From Entrophospora sp. SA101 (taxonomy: Eukaryota > Glomeromycota > Glomeromycetes > Entrophosporales > Entrophosporaceae): 17,114 bases of DNA. The notes under the pieces were generated by a model. That model searched no databases, was not told the origin of the DNA, and was given only the letters and a program-made list of their open reading frames with translations. A program made the translations under genes and the position numbers. Positions 8,818 to 16,859 of this stretch are shown piece by piece; positions within the stretch are counted from its first letter, which is position 1, and each line of letters starts with the position of its first letter. Location: the NCBI GenBank assembly GCA_958430865.1, contig CAUDNR010001060.1, positions 3,320-20,433 of the forward strand, read 5' to 3'.

Positions 8818-9071
8818 AAAGAATCAATATAATCTTTTGAGAGAAATTAACTCACGTAATAATACTAATACTTTGTTTATGTAATTAAGTAAGCTCTAAC
8901 TTGAATGTTACACTTTTAAAAAAGAATCATAATGATCTTTTGGGAGAAATTAACTCACACAATAATACTCTGTTTATGTATTAAGTAAGCTCTAACTTGA
9001 ATGTTACATTTTTAGAAAAGAATCTTTTGGGAAAAATTAACCCACATACGATAATAATGATACTTTATTTA
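8818..9071. repeat. 2.5-copy tandem repeat, units of about 100 bp
   Basis: Units start with AAAGAATC at 8818, 8921 and 9017 (spacings 103 and 96). Shared words are ATCTTTTG.GAGAAATTAACTCAC, TTTGTTTATGTA, AAGTAAGCTCTAACTTGAATG. The third unit is cut off after the ACTTTATTT word. There is no coding potential. Confidence 0.85.
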
Positions 9072-9921
9072 AATTTATTTAAGATAAAGGTCAAAACAGG
9101 TTTATGTGCAAATTAATTTTATCAATTATGTACGCCTGATTACGAAATGAGTCATGCTAAAATTTACATTATGCATGTCGTTCCAAAATTTCCAGATAGA
9201 AATCTTGAATGTTTCATAGTTAGACATACAATAAAGCTCTGAAATATATATTTAGTCATAATAGCTCTACGCAAGGGGTTTTTATTAGATCACTATGCAA
9301 AGTTAGTACCTTGATCAGATAATTGGGAGAACTAATCCTCTGACCTTTGATCACATGTGATTTTGGGCTAATCCAGCTTTCAACGCAAACCATTTTTTAT
9401 AAGCGAAACGAAACAAATAAATTAATTTTGTATATACGTTAAGAATTAAAAAATATATACTGTATTGTATTAAACATTGATGTAAAAATTTCTATAGTTA
9501 ATATTTATGTTAATGTCGCAATCTCAATAATTGTTTCAATTATATCCTTTCGGCCAAAGTAATCAAAATAATATTGCTTTTCATTTCCTCAATTAATACA
9601 TTAGTCGGTCCAATGTGATAAACAATATTAGAAGCAAGGTGATGAGTCAAAATATTAACATGTAAAAATATATAAGATATATCATCCAAATCAATGAATA
9701 ATAAATAACGAACAAGTTTACAACTGAGAACGCAATGCGAGCTTTTGCTTTTTATGTATCACACAATCGTGCACGCCGTGCTATGAGAGAACAAAGATTC
9801 ATTTATTTTAGCATCGCGTTGACATCAAAGTTAAGTTGGGTTTGGGTTGCGTTATCTTCTTTGCAAAGAGCAAAAAAATGACATCACTCGGATCAAGACA
9901 ATAGTCTATTTTATTCCTGGT
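9072..9921. other. Gene-less stretch
   Basis: I see no supported gene. There is a GCACGCCGTGC hairpin near 9770, and AACGCAATGC near 9729 is loosely inverted near 9822-9831 (AACGCGATGC on the other strand). The right edge borders the F-box pseudogene, whose last recognisable codons end at 9922. Confidence 0.4.
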
Positions 9922-10775
9922 CTAATCATCCTTATACAGTATAAATAAATTTTCTAAATTTTCGCAAGATTGTGCAATTGATTGAAATAGCTTTCTCAAA
10001 AACCCACAATCATCATAACCATCAACATCCAGATTTTTAAGATTTTTTCCATTTGTATTAATAGAATTGGACAAGTCTGAATAGAAATGGTTGATAATAA
10101 ATATTTAATTTCACTGATTCAATATTTGGCAGTGAAATATTTTTCCAACTTTTTATTTTGATATTAGCATAAAATGTTAACTCTAAAGTCTTTGTTGATT
10201 GTGAATGTGTTGATTCAATAACTTCAATAACTAAATATTTAATCGCTTTTATGCTTTAATTAGCTGTGCTAAAATTATTTTAATGATTGAATAGTTTTAC
10301 AAATATTTGTTAATTTAGCAAAAAATTCATCACCATAATAACATTCTATTTCATAAAGATTCTGAAAACAATTATCAAATCTATAATGAATAATTAAAAA
10401 ATTACAATCTATATAATTAGTACTAAGTTTTCTAATTTATTATGTTTTATCAGACATTGGATGCCATAACGATTGAAAATTATAGTACAAAATCCAGCAT
10501 AATTGTATAATGGTGGTTTCTCCAATAGTTCAAAAGTTATTTTGACTCCAGTTAAGAAATACTTATCCTCTTTCAATAAACAATTAATTAATATTTAATG
10601 CTGCTAAAAGAATAAAATGGATTTCTTCATAAAATCGGAATATTGGTATTGTGCCATTGTTTGTTGACAAGAGTACAAGAATATGTTGTTTTATAAAATC
10701 ATCTTTAATGTAATTGAATATTTCAGTTAGAAGCTCAGGTGGAAATTCAAAATTATTTCCCGCGAAAATCGCCAA
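9922..10775 (-). pseudogene. F-box / leucine-rich-repeat protein pseudogene
   Basis: Read from about 10775 leftward the DNA encodes, in several frames, pieces of one protein. It begins with an F-box core (FPPELLTEIFNYIKDD, frame open to 10584). Then comes GVKITFELLEKPPLYNYAGFC (about 10550-10480), then NFLIIHYRFDNCF and DEFFAKLTNICKTIQSLK (about 10420-10280), then THSQSTKTLELTFYA and NISLPNIESVKLN (about 10230-10100). The last piece is INTNGKNLKNLDVDGYDDC and LFQSIAQSCENLENLFIL, ending in TAG at 9922-9924. The order matches fungal F-box proteins, where an F-box that binds Skp1 of an SCF ubiquitin ligase is followed by degenerate leucine-rich repeats. At least four frame changes and several internal stops mark it as dead. 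The F-box reading has no ATG at its start. Confidence 0.75.
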
Positions 10776-11268
10776 TTAATTTCTAAATACGCCTAAAAAT
10801 ATTAATATTAATATGTTGTGGTCGCGGAAAAATATGCTATTATATTTATTGTGTCAGCCCAGCATTAATTAAGACTGATGACTAGGGCTTCTATTCGTAA
10901 TACAGTTGATCTTTAATTCGAATTTAAAAACTTTAATCGAATTAAAAAAAATTTATTCGAATTATATGTTTTTTTATTTGAATTATTCGTTTTATTCATT
11001 TTATTGTTTTATTTGTTTTATTCATTATTGGAATCATGGGTTTGTTCATTCATTTTATTAGATTATTTGGAATCATGGGTTGTTCAATTACTTAAATATT
11101 CAAACTATATATACAACAAGGTTTAATATTGATTTTATTATTATAAAAATTGGAATTAAAAATGAAACTAATAAGGAACGACTGAAACAAGATTCATGTT
11201 TCTTTTAATAAATAGCAATCTTTCCAGTGAGCTCGAGTTTAAACTGGACCTTAATTATTTGCTTTATT
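10776..11268. other. Gene-less stretch with a possible solitary hAT-like end
   Basis: At 10883 TAGGGCTTCTATTCG resembles a hAT-type terminus, followed by repeated ATTCGAATT words, but no matching opposite end is in the window. No gene is seen. It also contains a short direct repeat (11028-11086). Confidence 0.3.
11028..11086. repeat. Direct repeat, 39-bp spacing
   Basis: TTGGAATCATGGGTTTGTTCA at about 11028-11048 recurs at 11067-11086 with one T fewer. Both copies are followed by ATTC/ATTA-like AT-rich sequence. It looks like a two-unit tandem duplication. Confidence 0.7.
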
Positions 11269-11963
11269 TAGAGATGGGCAGATCAGTACTATACGTATAA
11301 TACTATACGTATAGTGATACGTATAGTGCGTATAGTTCTAGAAAAATATAGTAGTAAATGTAAATCAATTACTGTTTAGGTTATTGCCAAATAATAGATG
11401 TGATGTTACACATAAAAATTAATTAATACTCTTCCTACGATAATATATATTTTAAACTTTCCTGCAATTTGGCAACATTTTAATATTAACGTTCTAGTTC
11501 AATATCTAGATGTGAAAAACATTTACGTCTTTGTCCAAATGCCACAATTCAAATTAAAAGAAATTATTTTGGAGAACATTTTAATACTTCTAAATACTTG
11601 GTGTACAGGTAAATTACAATATAATTGAAGATTTCATCAAGGAAGCTGATGAAAATTTTATTGAAGAATCAAATAAAAATGAAAGAAGTTTTGATTTTTA
11701 TGATATTTAATTCATTCAATATAATTAATGATTCATAAATAAAAACCTAAAAAAGTGTAGGTTGAATAAATTAAAGATTTATGCTTATCGTAATAGCCAA
11801 ATTATTTTTTTTTTCTTATTATTATTCAGTTTTGTATTACATTGGAAAATCACCCAATCAAATTTCAACACTACTATATGTACTATATGTACTATACGCA
11901 CTATATGTAAAGTATCGTATAGTGTCGTATAGTGTTCAACTATACGCCATTTGCCCATCTCTA
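11269..11963. mobile_element. Non-autonomous hAT-type element, 695 bp
   Basis: Both ends begin with the perfect 12-bp inverted repeat TAGAGATGGGCA. Each end is followed by a cluster of CTATACG/CGTATAG words (about six in 11288-11335, and a similar set mixed with CTATATG in 11872-11945), as expected of subterminal transposase-binding repeats of hAT elements. Flanking 8-mers (GCTTTATT and ATCTTATC) share only the central TTAT, so the target duplication is degraded or absent. The interior has one short coding-like piece (11611-11710) but no transposase. Confidence 0.75.
11611..11710 (+). pseudogene. Short coding remnant inside the hAT-type element
   Basis: An open stretch reads IEDFIKEADENF, IEESNKNERSF, DFYDI and stops with TAA. 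It has normal fungal codon use and follows an exon-junction-like ACAG. It may be the last exon of the lost transposase or of a captured host gene. The evidence is composition only. Confidence 0.25.
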
Positions 11964-11971
11964 ATCTTATC

Positions 11972-12540
11972 TCTTTCCTTATAATATTCTGCCTTTGCAT
12001 ATCACTTTTTTTGATATCTGAATTCTACCATCTGATCCTTCTTTTTTAGTGATACGTAAAAGCATCAGGAAATTAATTTAGTGTATACTTGCATAAATCT
12101 TACGATGCTGACGTAATATTGTGTAAATCTTACAGTGCCAATGTAAGTTTTACACTTTTTTATTATTAAACTTACAATTGACACATGTAAAATTTTTTTA
12201 TATTTTCTGGATGAGCACAATTTTTTCTTACCTCTTTCTTTATAATATTCTGCCTTTGCGTATCACCAAAAGTTTACTATATTTTTCAGTTTTGGAAGCC
12301 CTTCTCGCATAGTTGATAGTCTTTGGATACTAAAAAAATCAAGTCATACTTCTATGTATTCTTTTGCATATCACTTTTTTGCTAACCTTTGCATATCACT
12401 TTTTTGATATCTACCTAACAATACGTAAAAGCTCAAGTTTTTTCTTACCTTTATATATCATCTTTTTTTGATACATAAAAGTTCGATTTTTCTTACCTTT
12501 GCGTATCACTTTTTCGATATCTGTTTAATGGTACTATGTG
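11972..12540. repeat. Array of TTTGCGTATCAC motifs in both orientations
   Basis: TTTGC(A/G)TATCAC occurs near 11995, 12254, 12364, 12389 and 12497, usually followed by TTTTTTGATATCT. The opposite-orientation form ATACGTAAAAG or ATACATAAAAG occurs near 12052, 12421 and 12472. A roughly 38-bp stretch (CTTTCCTTATAATATTCTGCC...) at about 11974 is repeated at about 12231. The array is related in sequence to the one at 4060-4410. No reading frame. Confidence 0.65.
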
Positions 12541-12980
12541 TCTTGACACTAGCTCCGGGTGATGACTACTCTCCTCGACCCAAAAACCTGCTTTGATAAG
12601 TGTCTGGTCATCTAAATCCTATCATCCAAAATCACATGACACAAAAACCCCTTTATATATTCTATATATTGAGCATTAATTTTTGATTTGAAATTTTTCT
12701 GCATACTCATTGTAAAAGGTGACAAAAACCCCCTTTACCTAAAATATATGGCTAGAAATACTCCCAGTCAGAGTATTCTGATCACATTATTTTGAAATAA
12801 TATTCAATGAAAGCTAAAGATTTATTTTTCAACTCTTTTTTGTGCAGAGTGGTAGGAACTTTCATTTTAGCTTCAAACTTCTGCTTGTAATCCAAGAAAT
12901 CAATTTCATTCATACTCTCGTGCTCTTTTTTCCCCCTTTTTCTTCTCTAGTTTGGAAAAAGATTATGTGTTAAAGGTTGG
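12541..12980. other. Gene-less stretch left of the piggyBac-like element
   Basis: No gene is seen. Two near-identical words, GACACAAAAACCCCTTTA (about 12638) and GACAAAAACCCCCTTTAC (about 12721), lie about 80 bases apart. Confidence 0.4.
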
Positions 12981-13045
12981 TTAACTATCAAAAGTGATAG
13001 CATTATTACTGTATGAGATCTCTTCTCCATTATCACTATCCCTTC
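12981..13045 (-). pseudogene. Possible 3' coding tail of a host gene cut by the transposon
   Basis: On the minus strand, the frame that crosses the left palindrome as RQICLR continues outward as EYRRDSDNGEEISY and SNNAITFDS, then TAA (12981-12983). The piece DNGEEISY resembles DNEEEVSY near the C-terminus of the F-box gene on the far side of the element, also on the minus strand, and the DNA matches at 22 of 24 positions (13012-13035 against 15976-15999). It may be the 3' end of the same or a paralogous gene. The reading is short, so a chance match is possible. Confidence 0.35.
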
Positions 13046-13072
13046 GATATTCTCGCAGGCAAATTTGCCTGC
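13046..13072 (+). repeat. Left terminal inverted repeat of piggyBac-like element
   Basis: Begins GATATTCTC, then the 18-bp perfect palindrome GCAGGCAAATTTGCCTGC (13055-13072). All 27 bases match the reverse complement of 15549-15575, and three more (AAC after one mismatch) match inward. Confidence 0.9.
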
Positions 13073-13410
13073 TAACTTTTCGAAATCACATTACCTCAAG
13101 TAAAAATACTTTAATTTTAGTTTGTGCACCAGAATTTTTTGATTTTCTTATTTCTTGCCTTTTTGGAAATTTTTAAACTTAGTTTTAAATCATCTGACCA
13201 TAATGACATCATGACAAATCCTTGTGATGGTGAAAAGAAAAAGTAAAAAACCCTTTTGCCGATCATTTTTCTGAAGAATAATTTTTTTAAAAAAAAAAAA
13301 ATTTTTATAAAAAATGAATGCAGTCTCATTTTCTATAAAAAGGAATTTTTTTTCAAAAAAATGTTCCCTTATTTTTTTTAATTCTAATTAATGAATTTTT
13401 CTTTCTGGAC

Positions 13411-15342
13411 ATGTCTCTTGCTAATGAAAATTCAATACAATGTGAGGATGATGATGATTTTTTCACCTGTCAGGTTATTCACGAAGAATGGTTAAATGAT
13501 TTTTTAGTAGAACCTGATTTTTTTTTGGATGATTTAGAACCAGTAAAAAAAAAAAAAATTTGACTAGTGAAAAAAATGATAAAAAAGCCAAAGGCAAAGT
13601 CAAAAGCAAAGATAAAGATAAAAACTATATTTCTTCAGAGGATTTCATACCATTTCAACATAAATACTCTTTACATACAGCAACACCCACATTACCAAAG
13701 AGTCTTCATGATATTGAACCTTCACCATATTCAATTTTTCGTTTATTTTTTTCAGAAAAACAACTTCAAACAATTGTAAAGAATACAAATTTATATGCAT
13801 ATAAAAAAAATACTGAATCCGACCAAAAAGATTGGAATGATTTAACATTAAATGAATTAAAAATCTGGTTAGCATTGGTAATCTATATGGGAATATTTAA
13901 ACTTCCTGCTATCAAAGATTACTGGGTAATTGATAGCTATTATCCATCTCATGAAGTTATAAAAATGATGACAATTAAAAGGTTTAATGAGGTAATTAAA
14001 ATTTAAAAATTGTTGAACTCAATATGTTGAAAATTAAATATATTAAACTATATATTTTTTTTCATTTAGATTAAGCGATTTTTACATATCTCAGATCATT
14101 ATGCAGAGCATTCCAATTTTTTTATGAAATTAGAGCCACTTTCAAGTCACATTCGTGAGGTGTCAAAAAAAATATATCTTCCTTCATCCAATGTCTCAAT
14201 TGATGAGATGATAGCACAATTTTCTGGAAGAAGCCCACATACATTCAGAATTAAAAATAAACCAAATCCTGAAGGATACAAAATTTTATCACTTTGCGAT
14301 TCTGGATACACATACACCTTTATGTTTGTTTCACAAATTGTAAAAACAATCATTGAAACTATTCCTAATGTCAATCAAATTGGCACAGAAGTTTATCATT
14401 TGGTAAAGCAATTACCACTAGGAAAAGCTTTCAATATTTTTATGGACAATTACTTTTCATCAATCAATTTATTTACATATTTAAGGAGTCAAGGATATGG
14501 TGCATGTGGTACCATTAGGACTAATACTGCAAAATTTCCATCCATCTTAAAAGAAGAAAAAGAGTTAAAAAATTTAGAATGGGATCATTTGAAAGGTGTA
14601 GTAATAGATAATGTATTATCATTATTATGGATTGATAATGGACCTGTGACTATGCTTACTACAATACATAAAATAGATGGAATGGAAAATAGAATAGAAA
14701 GAAATAGAAGAAGACCAAGAGAGACAAGTACTAACACAAACAAATTAAAAATTGTATTTGGAAATCAAACAAGAAAGGTGTTACCAATTCCTAAAGTAAT
14801 TGATGACTACAACCACCACATGGGTGGAGTTGATGTGGCTGACCAGCTTTGTAGTTATTATTCCACTCAATTAATAGCATTCAGGACTTGGTATCCACTT
14901 TTTTTCTGGCTCTTAGACACAGCTGTTGTAAATTCATTTATTGTTTGTAAAAAGTTAGGAATTTCTCAAGAACATAAAAAGTTTAGAATTCAAATAGTTA
15001 AAGAATTGATTAAGGAAGCAACTCAAAACCCATTAAAAAGAAATACTCGTAATGGAGAAAATGGAGAGACATCTGAAAAGAAAAATGACAATAAAAGATT
15101 TCGTGTTTCTGACATTTTTGAATTACCAGCAACTAGATTAATTGGTAATGATCATTTTCCCGAATACCGCGAAGAAAGAAACTCCTGCTTGTGGTGCAGG
15201 TATGATTTAAAAAAAAAAAAATGCACCTAGGCCACAAAACCCTCCACAAAGTCAAATTTGGTGTTCTAAATGCAATGTAGTATTATGTTGCAACAACAAA
15301 CGTCCAAGTTGTTTTAAAAACTATCATTCTGTACAAGAATAA
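13411..15342 (+). CDS. piggyBac-like transposase, two poly-A frameshifts
   Basis: This would catalyse cut-and-paste transposition of its element in the nucleus. An ATG at 13411 opens an acidic N-terminus (CEDDDDFF, EEWLNDFL) that loses frame at a 14-A run (13545-13558). The next frame has a Lys-rich, nuclear-signal-like stretch and then the piggyBac domain start (LKIWLALVIYMGIFKLP, IKDYW). Exon 1 ends at 13991; a 78-nt intron follows; exon 2 starts at 14070 with IKRFLHISDHYAEH. The three catalytic Asp of the family are present: SIDEMI (14202-14204), FMDNYFSS (14445-14447) and GGVDVADQ (14832-14834). FRTWYPLFFWLLDTAVVNSF also fits. A 13-A run (15209-15221) causes a second one-base slip; beyond it the frame encodes the C-terminal Cys-rich domain (CLWC..., WCSKC, LCC, CF...YH) to TAA at 15340-15342. 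Corrected length is about 617 residues, normal for the family. Confidence 0.9.
13992..14069 (+). other. Spliceosomal intron in the transposase gene, 78 nt
   Basis: Donor GAG|GTAATT and acceptor TTTTTTTTCATTTAG|ATT. Splicing keeps the frame and joins KRFNE to IKRFLHIS, which restores a conserved piggyBac segment that is otherwise interrupted by stop codons. Confidence 0.9.
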
Positions 15343-15417
15343 TTTTTGTTTTATTTGTTTTAGTTATTTTTATATAGTTATTTTTATATCTATTATTTTT
15401 ATATATAAAATAATATA

Positions 15418-15472
15418 GTAAATATTTTTATATAAAATAATAGTTATTTTTGTAAATATTTTTATATAAAAT
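15418..15472. repeat. Short direct repeat in the element's 3' region
   Basis: GTAAATATTTTTATATAAAA occurs twice, 34 bases apart, in the untranslated region between the transposase stop and the right inverted repeat. Slippage repeat; no function seen. Confidence 0.6.
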
Positions 15473-15548
15473 CACTCAACAATGCACAAGAGCTAATCAC
15501 TTACATAATAATAGTAATTATTTTTGTAAATATTATTTTTTTTTGTTC

Positions 15549-15575
15549 GCAGGCAAATTTGCCTGCGAGAATATC
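15549..15575 (-). repeat. Right terminal inverted repeat of piggyBac-like element
   Basis: The exact reverse complement of 13046-13072: the 18-bp palindrome (15549-15566) followed outward by GAGAATATC. Confidence 0.9.
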
Positions 15576-15908
15576 CGTCCACATTTTCACAATTGTTTGT
15601 GTAATAGTATACAAAAAAAAAGGGTACTAAACCAGTTTTCTGACCTTAATGAAAGACGTGCTACGTATTAAAATATACATATTCTGTATTGGTTTTAATA
15701 GGGTAGAACCAATAATTAAAAATTATCACAAGGCATGAGGTTAAAAAAATTTTTTTATTTAAAAAAAAATTTTACATTAAATTTTCAAAAAAAAACCCCT
15801 TTTTTTTTTGTTGAAAATACCCAAAAACTTTTTTTAAATCATAAATTTTGAGTTTTAACTATTTAGGATATAAAAAAAATAATAAATTTTAGTTGAAAAA
15901 AAATATTG
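15576..15908. other. AT-rich spacer between transposon end and F-box gene
   Basis: No gene. Contains long A and T runs. TCTGACCTTAATGA (about 15640) matches TCTGACCATAATGA inside the transposon (about 13193) in the same orientation, hinting that this spacer could also derive from a related element. Confidence 0.4.
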
Positions 15909-16454
15909 TTAATTAGTGGTGAAAAAGTGCATAGTTCGCAGGCAAATTTGCCTGCGATGATCTACATCGAGGGGATATGAGACCTCTTCTTCATTATCAT
16001 ATACATGTATATCATAACAATAATCGTAATTAGATGTATCTATCATTGCATTTTCAATATCTCCTTGAAAGTATATATACTCATTTATAAGATCCCCTAA
16101 CATTTCTCGTGAAAAGAAAAATATCATGTTTCTATCTCGAGCAAAGTATTTATTATATGTCATTGATAATGAAACAAAATCTTTATAAACACAGGAAATA
16201 ACATCATTAAGACAAGATTTTAAAATCTTTCCTTTATACCATGCTGATAGAGTATTATTAAAATGAGAAACCCAATTATTAAGTCGAAACGCATATAAAT
16301 TACAGATAGCTCGAAACCCTTCAGAGCGCCAGATATGATTGACTGTAATAATCTTAAATAGATCCTTGTCTTTAGAAAGATGGCTAAATATATTTTCCAA
16401 AATTTCAGGTACTAATAAAGCATGTGTTGCAGGAGAAATATCGTTAATATTCAT
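15909..16454 (-). CDS. F-box-like protein with transposon-derived C-terminal tail
   Basis: The ATG at 16454 opens 181 residues. The N-terminal part (about residues 12-50: LVPEILENIFSHLSKDKDLF, then ITVNHIWRSEGF) has the pattern of a fungal F-box, which recruits Skp1 and so a target to an SCF ubiquitin ligase. The rest is a helical, aromatic-rich region (LNNWVSHFNN, YFARDRNMIFFFSREML) without clear leucine-rich repeats, then an acidic YDNEEEVSY. The last 15 residues (RRQICLRTMHFFTTN) are encoded by a third copy of the palindrome found in the nearby transposon ends (15937-15956) plus flanking AT-rich DNA, so the natural C-terminus has probably been replaced. The short length against other F-box/LRR proteins of this kind fits a truncated gene. 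It may still be expressed; no internal stop is present. Confidence 0.7.
   Translation of the reverse strand: MNINDISPATHALLVPEILENIFSHLSKDKDLFKIITVNHIWRSEGFRAICNLYAFRLNNWVSHFNNTLSAWYKGKILKSCLNDVISCVYKDFVSLSMTYNKYFARDRNMIFFFSREMLGDLINEYIYFQGDIENAMIDTSNYDYCYDIHVYDNEEEVSYPLDVDHRRQICLRTMHFFTTN
15937..15956. repeat. Third copy of the transposon-end palindrome
   Basis: CGCAGGCAAATTTGCCTGCG is identical to 15548-15567 and is preceded, as there, by GTT and followed by A. The outer GAATATC of the transposon ends is absent. It lies inside the F-box coding frame. Confidence 0.9.
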
Positions 16455-16505
16455 AGTTATTTTTCTGATTATCTATTAATATAACAGCTAAATAAAAAGT
16501 TCTAG

Positions 16506-16799
16506 TTAATAAAATCTCAAATAGATAGTCTTGTTATCTAGCCCACACACCCTGTAACCATTCACTTTTCCTCTCCAACCCCATGTACGTCTCAATATCA
16601 TGAACCACATAACTACAATAATTAACAGAATAAGAAAAATATATGCCGATAGCGGTGACATCAAAGTGCTTGCCACAATAGGAATTGCCCCTATCCCTCC
16701 TATTGGAGGAATCAGAGATTCGGCACTATGTGCCATCTGGGAATTCGATTCAATCAAAGAGGACATATTAATTTCCGACTGTGCAAGGTAAGGGGTCAT
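16506..16799 (-). CDS. Small single-pass membrane protein, unknown function
   Basis: The ATG at 16799 gives 97 residues. The first 49 are polar with SLIESNSQMAHSAESLIPP and a Gly/Ile-rich IGGIGAIPIVAS. One strong membrane span lies near residues 50-69 (PLSAYIFLILLIIVVMWFM), followed by basic residues (RR, WGWRGK), which favours a cytosolic C-terminus ending VCGLDNKTIYLRFY. The DNA is clearly richer in G+C than its neighbours and codon use looks coding. No family is recognised. A likely 48-nt intron lies 12 bases upstream of the ATG. The frame is also open upstream of the ATG, so an N-terminal extension from an exon beyond cannot be excluded. It lies on the same strand as the F-box gene, ending 51 bases before that gene's ATG. 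Confidence 0.6.
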   Translation of the reverse strand: MTPYLAQSEINMSSLIESNSQMAHSAESLIPPIGGIGAIPIVASTLMSPLSAYIFLILLIIVVMWFMILRRTWGWRGKVNGYRVCGLDNKTIYLRFY

Positions 16800-16811
16800 A
16801 TTCAGTATTTC

Positions 16812-16859
16812 CTGAAGTGTATTGTTGTTAGTTTTGCTAATATCGATTTCGTCACTTAC
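16812..16859 (-). other. Probable 48-nt intron in the 5' leader
   Basis: On the minus strand: donor AAG|GTAAGT (16859), branch-like ACTAACAAC, acceptor CACTTCAG (16812). The branch A lies about 17 bases before the acceptor. All three signals fit fungal introns. The length is a multiple of three and has no stop, so retention would not change the frame. Confidence 0.6.

Larger units (their letters stand above)
13046..15575 (+). mobile_element. piggyBac-like DNA transposon, 2,530 bp, nearly complete
   Basis: Perfect 27-bp inverted repeats (13046-13072 and 15549-15575) bound a single transposase gene of the piggyBac (DDE_Tnp_1_7) family. The size is normal for piggyBac elements. Directly next to TCTCGCAGG at both ends is ATAT; if the repeats proper are 22 bp, ATAT would be a 4-bp palindromic target duplication in place of the usual TTAA. 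If the repeats are 27 bp, no target duplication is visible (CTTC against CGTC). The near-intact frame and perfect ends indicate recent activity; two poly-A frameshifts in the transposase suggest decay or assembly error. Confidence 0.85.

Noticed and set aside
11781..12000. Overlapping ORFs on both strands near the right end of the hAT-type element
   Set aside because: Their YVLYVLYALYV-like and HIVRIVHIVHIVV-like translations come from the CTATATG/CTATACG subterminal repeats.
12994..13329. ORFs around the left transposon end
   Set aside because: They cross the terminal repeat and poly-A/T runs; no motif. The transposase starts at 13411 on the plus strand.
15549..15956. A separate MITE bounded by the second and third palindromes
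   Set aside because: The palindromes are symmetric and cannot show orientation; the sequences just inside do not form a convincing longer inverted repeat and there is no clear target duplication.
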